Positions 1 to 7,306 of a stretch of 32,131 bases of DNA are shown here, one piece after another (position 1 is the first letter of the stretch; every line of letters begins with the position of its first letter). A program made the position numbers and the translations under genes. The notes under the pieces are model-generated. The model did not search any database, was not told the origin of the DNA, and saw nothing but the letters and a program-made list of their open reading frames with translations. The DNA lies in the NCBI GenBank assembly GCA_938085095.1, contig CALKEI010000103.1:1-32131 (forward strand). The letters run 5' to 3'. The DNA is from an uncultured Luminiphilus sp. GTDB lineage: Bacteria > Pseudomonadota > Gammaproteobacteria > Pseudomonadales > Halieaceae.

Positions 1-177
1 AGGGCAGAGGACCGTATGGTGATCGACGCCGGTGCTGATGAGCGCCGCTGCGTCGCGTGCGGCTTTGTGGAGGCCCGCCCAGACGCTGGCGTCAGCGCGC
101 TGCCAACCCGCGTCACTCGCGCCGCAGCACGGCGCGTCGAGACCGAAGCCGAGACGGTCCGTTTGCTGGAGGACTGA
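1..177 (+). CDS. YheV-like zinc-ribbon protein, C-terminal part (left-truncated)
   Basis: An open frame runs from the window edge to a TGA at 175-177, giving 58 residues of a C-terminus. It contains RRCVACGFVE near residues 15-24 and then a Thr-Arg-rich tail with PTRV. The second half of a CxxC...CxxC zinc ribbon, followed by a basic-acidic tail, fits the small YheV/DUF2387 family of putative metal-binding proteins. In gammaproteobacteria that family commonly sits after the oligopeptidase gene prlC. The first CxxC knuckle would lie outside the window, so the assignment rests on a short stretch. Function is unknown in the family as I know it. A different zinc-ribbon protein is possible. Confidence 0.55.
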   Translation, partial: RAEDRMVIDAGADERRCVACGFVEARPDAGVSALPTRVTRAAARRVETEAETVRLLED

Positions 178-184
178 GGGCCGG

Positions 185-216
185 CCCCGCTCTACATAAC
201 CTAAGATTATGCGGGG
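185..216 (+). terminator. Weak candidate hairpin after the YheV-like gene
   Basis: CCCCGC at 185-190 can pair with GCGGGG at 211-216 around a 20-base loop, just after the stop at 177. An A/T-rich stretch follows, but not a clean T run. The loop is long, so this is a weak candidate for an intrinsic terminator. Confidence 0.25.
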
Positions 217-287
217 AATTAATAAAAAGCATTAGTATTCATAACCCGCTCCACTGACCATACGCTCCGTTCATGGGCCGTGACCTT

Positions 288-321
288 TTGCCCATTTTAT
301 TTTCAGCAAATTCGCTATAAT
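288..321 (+). promoter_or_regulatory. Probable sigma-70 promoter of the cox operon
   Basis: A perfect TATAAT -10 box lies at 316-321. The 213-base gap 178-390 is A/T-rich compared with its flanks. No good -35 sits at the ideal 17-base spacing (293-298 reads CATTTT). TTGCCC at 288-293 is nearer consensus but 22 bases away. Transcription would begin near 328, leaving a leader of about 60 bases before coxB. The -10 is convincing; the -35 is not, so an activator may be involved (inference). Confidence 0.5.
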
Positions 322-390
322 CCCGGCGCTTTTTGACCCCCTCAGTGGCTCGGGGTTCTGTGCCACACAACCATATGGAGTACGCGCGCG

Positions 391-1503
391 ATGAGGAGAG
401 TATTCTCAGGAGCGGCTTTGACATTACTGGCGCCCCTCGCTGCGGCCCAGAACCAAGTCAACATGTCACCGGGCGTGACAGAGATTGGGGCTGACATTTT
501 CGAGCTTCACATGTTGATTATGTGGATCTGCGTGGTAATCGGCGTCGCGGTGTTCGCGGTGATGTTTTACTCCATGTATGCGCACAGAAAGTCTAAAGGC
601 CATCAGGCTTCACAATTTCACGAGAGCACGAAGGTCGAGGTGGCCTGGACGGTTGTTCCCTTCCTGATCCTCATTGCCATGGCAGTGCCGGCGACATCGA
701 CCCTGCTCGAGGTGTATGACAACGACGAAGCCGAGTTGGACGTGCTGATTACGGGTTACCAATGGAAGTGGAAATACGAGTACCTTGAAGCATCAGGGGA
801 GCCCGTCGCTTTTTTTTCCAACCTCGCCACCCCGCAGGAAGAGATTTACAACACCGAGCAAAAGGGTGAGAACTATCTCCTTGAAGTGGATGAGCCACTG
901 GTGATTCCGACCAATACGAAAGTTCGGTTTCTGATTACGGCTAATGACGTGATTCACTCTTGGTGGGTGCCGGAAATAGCCGTCAAGCGCGACGCCATTC
1001 CGGGGTTTATTAACGAGGCATGGACCCGTGTGCCGCAGGAAGGCATTTACCGAGGCCAATGTACGGAGCTGTGCGGCGCTTATCACGGATTTATGCCGGT
1101 TGTGGTGCACGCGGTCTCTCGGGATGAGTTTGACGCCTGGATGGCGGCCAAACGCGGTGCCGCCATCACCCAGGCAGCACTCGCCACACAGACACTACCG
1201 GTCGATGAGCTAATGGATCAGGGTAAGGCGATCTATGACAGCGCCTGTCTCGCTTGCCATGGCGCGCAGGGCGAGGGTGGGATTGGCAATGCGATCGCCG
1301 GCAGTGCATTGGTTTTGGGCGATCTGTCGGACCACATGGCGGTCGTTGCTAAAGGCGTCTCGGGCACCGCGATGCAGGCATTTGGCGGTCAGCTTAACGA
1401 CGTTGAAATGGCGGCGGTACTGACTTACCAGCGCAACGCGTTTGGCAATAATACGGGCGATGTCGTCCAGCCCGGTGACGTCACCGGCATGAAGAACGGT
1501 TAA
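391..1503 (+). CDS. coxB: Cytochrome c oxidase subunit II with fused cytochrome c domain (caa3 type)
   Basis: This is subunit II of a heme-copper oxidase. It takes electrons at its CuA centre and passes them to subunit I. The 370-residue product has an N-terminal signal-like segment (1-19), two membrane helices (about 40-62 and 84-105), and a periplasmic cupredoxin domain. The CuA ligands are visible: H189, C224, C228, H232 and M235, in the block CTELCGAYHGFM. A C-terminal cytochrome c domain follows, with CLACH at 286-290 and a likely Met ligand at 328 (GTAMQAFGG). That extra domain marks the caa3 subtype and lets the enzyme oxidise or bind c-type cytochromes directly. The ATG at 391 follows a GGAG at 376-379. 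It heads the operon coxB-coxA-ctaG-coxC, with 13 bases to coxA. Confidence 0.97.
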   Translation: MRRVFSGAALTLLAPLAAAQNQVNMSPGVTEIGADIFELHMLIMWICVVIGVAVFAVMFYSMYAHRKSKGHQASQFHESTKVEVAWTVVPFLILIAMAVPATSTLLEVYDNDEAELDVLITGYQWKWKYEYLEASGEPVAFFSNLATPQEEIYNTEQKGENYLLEVDEPLVIPTNTKVRFLITANDVIHSWWVPEIAVKRDAIPGFINEAWTRVPQEGIYRGQCTELCGAYHGFMPVVVHAVSRDEFDAWMAAKRGAAITQAALATQTLPVDELMDQGKAIYDSACLACHGAQGEGGIGNAIAGSALVLGDLSDHMAVVAKGVSGTAMQAFGGQLNDVEMAAVLTYQRNAFGNNTGDVVQPGDVTGMKNG

Positions 1504-1516
1504 GGGAGAGCATACG

Positions 1517-3097
1517 ATGGGTGATCATCATCACGGACCCGCCACGGGCATCACGCGCTGGCTTTTTACGACCAATCACAAAGACATCGGCACGATGTAC
1601 CTGTGGTTCTCCTTCGCTATGTTTTTGCTCGGCGGCTTCTTCGCGATGGTTATTCGCGCAGAATTGTTCCAGCCGGGTATGCAGCTTGTTGAGCCGGCAT
1701 TTTTTAATCAGATGACAACCCTGCACGGGTTGGTGATGGTATTTGGCGCGATCATGCCGTCCTTTGTGGGGCTGGCTAACTGGCTAATACCGATGATGAT
1801 TGGCGCGCCGGATATGGCGCTGCCGCGCATGAACAACTGGAGTTTTTGGATCTTGCCGCCTGCCTTCCTGATGCTGGCGTCAACGCTGTTTATGGAAGGC
1901 GGTGCGCCGGCTTTCGGATGGACTTTCTATGCGCCGCTGTCAACAACCTATGCGGCGCCATCGGTGACCTTCTTTATTTTCGCCATCCACATTTTGGGTG
2001 TGTCGTCCATCATGGGCTCTATCAATATCATTGCTACCGTGATGAATATGCGTGCGCCGGGCATGACTTACATGAAGATGCCCCTGTTCGTGTGGACGTG
2101 GTTAATTACCGCCTTTTTGCTGGTCGCTGTCATGCCTGTTTTGGCGGGTGCGGTGACCATGATGCTAATGGACATTCATTTCGGCACCAGTTTCTTTTCG
2201 GCGGCTGGTGGCGGTGACCCCGTGCTCTTCCAGCATATCTTCTGGTTCTTCGGTCACCCCGAGGTTTACATTATTATTCTGCCTGCCTTTGGTGTGGTGT
2301 CGCAGATCATTCCTGCGTTTTCCAGAAAGCCTCTTTTTGGCTACGCCTCGATGGTATACGCCACAGCATCTATTGCCTTTTTATCCTTTATCGTCTGGGC
2401 GCATCACATGTACACCGTGGGTATGCCAGTCGCGGGTGAGCTGTTCTTTATGTATGCCACCATGCTCATTGCTGTGCCGACGGGCGTGAAGGTATTTAAC
2501 TGGATTACGACCATGTGGCGCGGAGCGCTCAGCTTCGAGACACCGATGTTGTTTTGTATCGGTTTCCTGATCCTCTTTACGCTGGGTGGATTCACTGGCC
2601 TGATGCTGTCGATCGCGCCGGCAGACTTTCAGTATCACGATACTTATTTCGTCGTCGCGCACTTTCACTACGTGATGGTGGCAGGAGCCGTATTCTCCAT
2701 GACCGCTGCGGTGTATTACTGGTTACCCAAGTGGTGCGGACGTATGTACAACGAGGCGATGGGCAAGACCCACTTTTGGATCTCGTTTATCGGCTTCAAC
2801 ATTACGTTCTTCCCGCAACACTTCGTCGGTCTGGCTGGTATGCCCCGACGCATACCGGACTACGCGCTCCAGTTTGCGGATTTCAATATGATGTCTTCGA
2901 TTGGCGCCTTTATTTATGGCGCCTCCCAGCTTCTGTTCCTTTATAACGTCATTGCGACCATCGTGGCAGGTAAGCCTGTTAGCGATGAAAAGGTGTGGGA
3001 CGGCGCAGAGGGGCTTGAGTGGACTCTGCCGACGCCGGCGCCTTACCACACCTTTGAAGAGCCTCCGCAGGTGCCCAAGCCTGTGGGCACAATTTAA
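1517..3097 (+). CDS. coxA: Cytochrome c oxidase subunit I
   Basis: This is the catalytic, proton-pumping subunit I of an A-type heme-copper oxidase in the inner membrane. It has 526 residues and twelve hydrophobic helices. Ligands can be read directly: H70 and H384 for low-spin heme a, H382 for heme a3, H247, H296 and H297 for CuB, and the cross-linking Y251 in GHPEVY. Proton-channel residues are also present: D99 (GAPDMALPRMNN), E249, and K325 (PTGVKVFNW). This is the complete D/K-channel set of family A1. GGGAG at 1504-1508 is the ribosome binding site. The enzyme should need heme A, yet the heme A synthesis genes are not in this locus. A perfect 7-bp hairpin lies in its last codons (3071-3090). 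Confidence 0.98.
   Translation: MGDHHHGPATGITRWLFTTNHKDIGTMYLWFSFAMFLLGGFFAMVIRAELFQPGMQLVEPAFFNQMTTLHGLVMVFGAIMPSFVGLANWLIPMMIGAPDMALPRMNNWSFWILPPAFLMLASTLFMEGGAPAFGWTFYAPLSTTYAAPSVTFFIFAIHILGVSSIMGSINIIATVMNMRAPGMTYMKMPLFVWTWLITAFLLVAVMPVLAGAVTMMLMDIHFGTSFFSAAGGGDPVLFQHIFWFFGHPEVYIIILPAFGVVSQIIPAFSRKPLFGYASMVYATASIAFLSFIVWAHHMYTVGMPVAGELFFMYATMLIAVPTGVKVFNWITTMWRGALSFETPMLFCIGFLILFTLGGFTGLMLSIAPADFQYHDTYFVVAHFHYVMVAGAVFSMTAAVYYWLPKWCGRMYNEAMGKTHFWISFIGFNITFFPQHFVGLAGMPRRIPDYALQFADFNMMSSIGAFIYGASQLLFLYNVIATIVAGKPVSDEKVWDGAEGLEWTLPTPAPYHTFEEPPQVPKPVGTI
3071..3090 (+). other. Hairpin in the last codons of coxA
   Basis: GTGCCCA at 3071-3077 and TGGGCAC at 3084-3090 form a perfect 7-bp stem with a 6-base loop, ending five bases before the coxA stop codon. 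AATTTAA follows, not a long T run. It could slow or partly stop transcription, or protect the 3' end of coxBA mRNA before ctaG (inference). Confidence 0.4.
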
Positions 3098-3123
3098 CGG
3101 GTCCGGGTGCCGGGGAGTCTGAT

Positions 3124-3690
3124 ATGGGCAGTCTGCGTCTGAGCCGCGTCCCCGCTATCGACACCGCTTTGAAGCTGGTGACGGTCGCCGTTGCGATGTT
3201 TGCCTTTGTGTTTGTTGTGATGGTGCCGCTCTACAATGTTCTCTGCGATGCGCTGGGTATTAACGGCAAAACAGCCAGCCAGGCTTACACGGCGGTTTCA
3301 ACGGCGGTTGACGAAAGTCGTCAGGTCACCGTGCAGTTCGTGGCGATCAACAATGACGACATGCCTTGGTCGTTCTCAGCTGGGGAGCGGGTGATGCGTG
3401 TTCATCCGGGTGCCGCCAATGGTGTTGTGTTTCGGGCAATGAATCCGACAGACGCCGAGATGGTGGCGCAGGCAATCCCTAGTATCTCGCCCAGCCGCGC
3501 GGCGGCGTATTTTCACAAGACTGAATGCTTCTGTTTTGACCAGCAGGCGTTGGCGGGGCAGGCCGGGGTGGACATGCCTCTGCAGTTCATCGTTGATCAG
3601 GACCTGCCTACAGATATTCACACGATCACGCTTTCTTATACCTTATTTGATGTCACCGATACGGTGACCGATGGTCTTGCTGTCCGCTAA
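3124..3690 (+). CDS. ctaG: Cytochrome c oxidase assembly protein CtaG/Cox11
   Basis: Cox11/CtaG delivers copper to the CuB site of subunit I. The 188-residue product has one N-terminal membrane helix (about 18-36) followed by LYNVLCDALG with C41. A periplasmic immunoglobulin-like domain carries the copper motif CFCF at 135-138 (C135, C137), preceded by FHKTE. These three cysteines are the known copper ligands of the family. The length matches typical CtaG (about 180-200). GGGGAG at 3112-3117 supports the ATG at 3124. It lies between coxA and coxC, 26 bases after coxA, the usual place in proteobacterial aa3/caa3 operons. Confidence 0.96.
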   Translation: MGSLRLSRVPAIDTALKLVTVAVAMFAFVFVVMVPLYNVLCDALGINGKTASQAYTAVSTAVDESRQVTVQFVAINNDDMPWSFSAGERVMRVHPGAANGVVFRAMNPTDAEMVAQAIPSISPSRAAAYFHKTECFCFDQQALAGQAGVDMPLQFIVDQDLPTDIHTITLSYTLFDVTDTVTDGLAVR

Positions 3691-3713
3691 AGGACGCACC
3701 CGAGGAGACACTT

Positions 3714-4694
3714 ATGTCCAGTTCCACATCCGCTCCTGCCGGTCACGAGAAATATTATGTTCCCGAGTCCTCAAGCCTTGCCGTCAGGGCCACCATTGGG
3801 CTAGTGCTGTCGGTGTTCGGTGCGGCGCTCATGCTCAACGACATGACTTTCGGGGATCCTGAGCGACCCAGCGCTTCGGTATGGGTGCTGACCAGTGGGC
3901 TGGTGTTTTTTATCTTTACTCTTACCAGCTGGTTCCGCACCGCGATCAGGGAAAATCTTGCGGGCATGAACAGCAGCCAGCTCCACCAAAGTTATGTACT
4001 GGGGATGTTCTGGTTCATCTTCTCTGAAGTCATGTTTTTTGCAGTATTTTTTGGCACGTTGTTATACGTACGTCAGTTTGTCGGCCCTTGGTTGGCCGGT
4101 GAGGGCGAGGGCGGTCGGATGAACGGACTGCTATGGCCCGGATTCGAATTCGCGTGGCCACCGGTCACAACGCCGCAGGAGATTGTCGGTGGAGCAGACG
4201 CACAGGTGATTGCCAATAACGGTGCCTTTGTCTCTCAAGAGAAATCGATGGCCCCAGCGGACGCACATGCTTGGTATGCATGGCTGCCTATGTGGAACAC
4301 GATTATCTTGCTCTCATCCAGCGCCACCGTGCATGTCGCCCACACCGCCATCCTGTCTGGTGACCGCAAAAAGTTTAATCGCTGGCTCGGCATTACCGTT
4401 GGCCTCGCCCTGATTTTCTTGGGTCTGCAGGCGGCTGAGTATTATGAAGCCTATGTGCTGTTTGGGTTGACACTCAATTCGGGCATCTATGGCTCGACGT
4501 TTTTTATGCTGACAGGTTTCCACGGTTTTCACGTGGCAATGGGCATGACGATGCTATTGATTCAGTTGATTCGGTCTGTGAAGAACCAGCACTTCACCGC
4601 TACGGATCACTTTGGTTTTGAGGCATCGAGCTGGTATTGGCATTTCGTGGATGTCGTGTGGGTGTTTTTATTTCTTTTTGTCTACATCCTTTGA
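3714..4694 (+). CDS. coxC: Cytochrome c oxidase subunit III
   Basis: This is the third core subunit of the oxidase, a seven-helix membrane protein that stabilises subunit I and its proton uptake. It has 326 residues. Recognisable parts are FSEVMFFAVFFG (103-114) with the conserved membrane Glu105, TGFHGFHV (267-274), and the C-terminal WYWHFVDVVWVFLF block. A hydrophilic loop at about 124-190 (Gly/Glu-rich, then WPGFEFAWPP) is long and makes the protein somewhat larger than the 260-295 residues usual in the family. GAGGAGA precedes the ATG at 3714. It is the last gene before a strong terminator. Confidence 0.97.
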   Translation: MSSSTSAPAGHEKYYVPESSSLAVRATIGLVLSVFGAALMLNDMTFGDPERPSASVWVLTSGLVFFIFTLTSWFRTAIRENLAGMNSSQLHQSYVLGMFWFIFSEVMFFAVFFGTLLYVRQFVGPWLAGEGEGGRMNGLLWPGFEFAWPPVTTPQEIVGGADAQVIANNGAFVSQEKSMAPADAHAWYAWLPMWNTIILLSSSATVHVAHTAILSGDRKKFNRWLGITVGLALIFLGLQAAEYYEAYVLFGLTLNSGIYGSTFFMLTGFHGFHVAMGMTMLLIQLIRSVKNQHFTATDHFGFEASSWYWHFVDVVWVFLFLFVYIL

Positions 4695-4712
4695 CAGCGT
4701 CTCGGTAAGGCA

Positions 4713-4735
4713 AGGGCGCTGTGGCGCCCTTTTTT
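4713..4735 (+). terminator. Rho-independent terminator of coxB-coxA-ctaG-coxC
   Basis: AGGGCGC (4713-4719), loop TGTG and GCGCCCT (4724-4730) form a perfect 7-bp GC-rich stem, followed directly by TTTTT to 4735. It lies 19 bases after the coxC stop. This is a textbook intrinsic terminator and ends the oxidase subunit operon. Confidence 0.92.
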
Positions 4736-4785
4736 GTGAGTCCGTGAGTCGCGGCTGGACCCCGCGGCCTCAACGGCCGACGTGA

Positions 4786-5031
4786 CTAATCGCTGTTTTC
4801 GCCGGAGGCGGTTGGCCCCGGGTCCCAGGGGTTTTGGTGTCCGAGTTGTCCCGTTATCACGCCGTAGAGTATGACTGCCAGTAGGCAGACGCCCAAAGCG
4901 AGACGAACACCGAGCGACGTAAAGAGACGCTTTTTTTCAGTGCTACCCTGATCAGACATAAGAAACACCAAGCCCGACGCGAGGCTGGCGACAAGCGCTA
5001 TCATGAGCAGAATAATGATGGTCTTGAGCAT
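4786..5031 (-). CDS. Small twin-transmembrane protein (DUF2909-like)
   Basis: This 81-residue protein has two hydrophobic helices (about 3-25 and 40-62), joined by a short charged loop (STEKKRLF), and a Gly/Pro-rich acidic tail. The layout and the position between coxC and SURF1 match the family of small twin-transmembrane proteins (DUF2909) found beside oxidase assembly genes in Pseudomonas-like bacteria. The role is unknown; a part in oxidase assembly or stability is inferred from context only. It is transcribed away from SURF1, and the 67-base gap between them must hold both starts. AAGGAG lies upstream of the ATG, a little far away. Confidence 0.75.
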   Translation of the reverse strand: MLKTIIILLMIALVASLASGLVFLMSDQGSTEKKRLFTSLGVRLALGVCLLAVILYGVITGQLGHQNPWDPGPTASGENSD

Positions 5032-5098
5032 GAGGTCGGCCCTTGTGGCTCCTTTGCGCTAACGCCCGCAAACATTGTGCAGCGAGAGATACGACAAC

Positions 5099-5854
5099 AT
5101 GCAGTTTAACCGAAGCCTCGGACCCCTGACGGTAAAAGGTGATGTGAGAGCCGTACTCGCCGGAGTGGTGTTGCTCGGCTTGCTCAGTAATCTCGGGTTT
5201 TGGCAGCTGGGCCGCGCGGGAGAAAAAGCCGTTCTGGAAGACCGGTGGCAGGCCCGTGCGGCAGAGCCCGCTGTGACCCCTCGCGCGTTAATAGACCGCG
5301 CCATAGACCCGGCGGACCGGCAGGTACGTTGGGAGGGTGAGTTCCGCGCGGGAGACTATCTACTTTTAGATAATCGATTGCATCGGGGGCAGCCGGGTTT
5401 CCACCTGATTGCGCTGGCTAGCGCAGGAGATGCAGTGGTGCCAGTCAATCTGGGCTGGTTGGCAGGTGACCCCTCTCGCCGGACCATACCTGAACCCGCA
5501 TTGCCCGAGGGCCTAGTGACCATCGAAGGGCGGGTGTATGTGCCAAGTGGTAAGCCGTTAATGATGCAAAAACCTGAGCCTCCCGAGGGGCTTCCGGCCG
5601 CCGTGCAGACCCTGTATTGGGATGGCTGGCAGGGTTCCCTGTCGAGGCTAACAGGGGCCGAAGTGTTTCCTTACGAAGTCAGAATCCAGCCTAATTCGCC
5701 TCTGGCGCTGGTCGCGGAGTGGACGGTCGTCAATCAGTCTCCTTCTATGCATTTGGGTTATGCGGTGCAGTGGTTCGCTATGGCGGCGGTGTTACTGCTG
5801 ATCGGTGTGCTCCGCCTCACTAATGTGCGCAGTTTGCTGAGCGGGAGAGCATGA
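5099..5854 (+). CDS. SURF1 family cytochrome oxidase assembly protein
   Basis: SURF1/Shy1 proteins help heme A insertion into subunit I of aa3-type oxidases. The 251-residue product shows the family plan: an N-terminal helix (about 17-37) ending in FWQLGRAGEK, a large periplasmic domain with NLGWLAGDP, and a C-terminal helix (HLGYAVQWFAMAAVLLL). I chose the ATG at 5099 (MQFNRSLGP). The frame is open to a TTG at 5075, but that would add eight residues unlike the family, and the GAGAG around 5084-5088 sits between the two. The stop overlaps the next gene in ATGA, so the two are translationally coupled. Confidence 0.9.
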   Translation: MQFNRSLGPLTVKGDVRAVLAGVVLLGLLSNLGFWQLGRAGEKAVLEDRWQARAAEPAVTPRALIDRAIDPADRQVRWEGEFRAGDYLLLDNRLHRGQPGFHLIALASAGDAVVPVNLGWLAGDPSRRTIPEPALPEGLVTIEGRVYVPSGKPLMMQKPEPPEGLPAAVQTLYWDGWQGSLSRLTGAEVFPYEVRIQPNSPLALVAEWTVVNQSPSMHLGYAVQWFAMAAVLLLIGVLRLTNVRSLLSGRA

Positions 5855-6525
5855 CCATGGCAACGCTGACGCCGCGCGCACAGCAGCGACGCGCACGCAC
5901 GGTGCTGCTTCTGATCGCGGGTATTCCTGTCGCTATGATGCTCGCGGCGACTGCGCTGTGGTGGGCAGTCGATAGCGGCCACGTCGATGTGTTGGACAGT
6001 GTGGGTACCGCGAATCACGGTACGCTGATCACACCCCCGCGGTCGTTAAGCGGGACCCTTTTTCAACACGAGGGGGTGGCCGAGACGCTGTGGCAGGATC
6101 TGCCAGTCAAGTGGCGATTCATGGTGGTTCAGCGCGGTAACGACTGCGGGGACATCTGCCAACAGCAGCTTTATCAAACCCGCCAGATTCACCTCGCTCT
6201 TGGCAAAGAATTCAATCGGGTCGGGCGCATTGTGCTCAGCGACACGTCTCCAGCCGCGGTTACGCTTGCTCCGGGGATCGACGATGCGGCGGATTCCGTC
6301 AGCCAGCGCCTGGATGATTGGCTGGCTCGTGAACATGTAGGCATTTTGCCACTGACCCTGCCTGCAATCGAGTTGGCGGGTTTGGTGCCCGAAATTCTGA
6401 CAGCGCCCGGGCAATGGTATGTCGTCGATCCGGCGGGTTGGATCATGATGCGGGTATCGGACGACCTTCATTATAAGGACGTCATTAGCGATATGCGGTT
6501 TTTGCTGAAAAACTCGGGTGGTTGA
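5851..6525 (+). CDS. Membrane-anchored Sco-like protein of the oxidase locus
   Basis: The 224-residue product has a basic N-terminus, one membrane helix (about 18-40) and a periplasmic part. The segment around 88-128 (WRFMVVQRGNDCGDIC, then QLYQTRQIHLALGK) resembles the first strand, CxxxC and helix of Sco/thioredoxin-fold proteins, with Cys99 and Cys103 spaced as in Sco. I see no clear equivalent of the Sco histidine. The gene sits in the slot of the hypothetical membrane protein after SURF1 in the Pseudomonas cox locus. A role in copper or thiol handling during oxidase assembly is inferred. ATG 5851 overlaps the SURF1 stop; ATG 5857 is a possible alternative. Confidence 0.7.
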   Translation: MTMATLTPRAQQRRARTVLLLIAGIPVAMMLAATALWWAVDSGHVDVLDSVGTANHGTLITPPRSLSGTLFQHEGVAETLWQDLPVKWRFMVVQRGNDCGDICQQQLYQTRQIHLALGKEFNRVGRIVLSDTSPAAVTLAPGIDDAADSVSQRLDDWLAREHVGILPLTLPAIELAGLVPEILTAPGQWYVVDPAGWIMMRVSDDLHYKDVISDMRFLLKNSGG

Positions 6526-6651
6526 CGCTGCCGCTCCACAGGGTGTTGGCGCCTCGAACCGGCGACAAGCGAGATCAAGGAGGCTGAGCCTGCGATCGGG
6601 TGGGCTGGCAGCGGGAAAAGCCATGCAAAATGGAATAAAAAGGTAACCGCC
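6526..6651. other. 126-base gap in the place where ctaA-ctaB would be expected
   Basis: No gene of ordinary size fits here. The sequence goes from the stop of the Sco-like gene to the GTG of sco without a recognisable remnant of ctaA or ctaB. The only tiny frame is seven codons (6623-6646), which ends at the AAAAAGG used as the sco ribosome binding site. Confidence 0.6.
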
Positions 6652-7302
6652 GTGACAGAATCAAGACAACGAGGCGTACGCTGGACGATTTTTGGCGTGG
6701 TCGTATTTATGGCGCTGGTGGTAGCCAGCTTCATTCATCGCGTTGGCGAGCCGCGCATCATGAGTCAGGCAGAGACGCGCGCGAATGGTCTGTTTTTGTT
6801 TGATACCCCTCGGGATACGGGTGATTTCGCACTCATCGATCACCGCGGCGCATCGTTCACTCGGGGTAATCTTGTCGGTCAGTGGACGCTGATTTTTTTT
6901 GGCTTTACCCATTGCCCGGATATTTGTCCGACGACCCTAGCCGAACTGGCTCAACTTAAAGCCCAGCTGGCAGGCACGGAGGCTAGCGCGACCCGCGTTG
7001 TGATGCTGTCGGTGGATCCGGCTCGAGACACCCCGGAGCGCTTGGCACAATACGTCCCCTATTTTCATGCCGACTTTGTGGGTGTGACGGGCGAATTCAG
7101 CGAGATCCTCAGCGTGGCGCAGCGTCTGAACGCACCCTTTCGCAAGGTGAGCGAGCCCGACGCCAGCTACCAGATGGAGCACAGTGCCAACGTGGTGCTA
7201 ATGAACCCTCGTGGGGACTATCATGGTTTTTTTCGCGCGCCCCTCGATATTCCCAAAATGCGGGTAACCTTACGATCCACCCAGTATTTGTGGGAGCACT
7301 GA
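6652..7302 (+). CDS. SCO1/SenC family copper metallochaperone
   Basis: Sco proteins metallate or reduce the CuA site of oxidase subunit II. The 216-residue product has an N-terminal membrane anchor (about 11-29) and a thioredoxin-fold domain. The copper ligands are visible: C88 and C92 in THCPDICPTTL, and H177 in MEHSANVVLMNP. VDPARDTPE is the typical Sco block after strand 2. Start is GTG at 6652, with AAAAAGG (6636-6642) as the ribosome binding site; no ATG fits better. It lies four bases before polA, so polA may be partly co-transcribed with the oxidase assembly genes. Confidence 0.95.
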   Translation: MTESRQRGVRWTIFGVVVFMALVVASFIHRVGEPRIMSQAETRANGLFLFDTPRDTGDFALIDHRGASFTRGNLVGQWTLIFFGFTHCPDICPTTLAELAQLKAQLAGTEASATRVVMLSVDPARDTPERLAQYVPYFHADFVGVTGEFSEILSVAQRLNAPFRKVSEPDASYQMEHSANVVLMNPRGDYHGFFRAPLDIPKMRVTLRSTQYLWEH

Positions 7303-7306
7303 TCTC

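Noticed and set aside
57-257. Small plus-strand frame at the left edge
   Set aside because: Out of frame with the CxxC-containing frame that fits a real family; very Arg-rich.
6046-6624. 192-codon minus-strand frame spanning the Sco-like gene and the gap before sco
   Set aside because: It is mostly antisense to a well-supported gene, and the protein is low-complexity Arg/Pro-rich without motifs or a good start.
6623-6646. Seven-codon frame before sco as a leader peptide
   Set aside because: No ribosome binding site of its own and no pattern suggesting attenuation; it simply includes the sco ribosome binding site.
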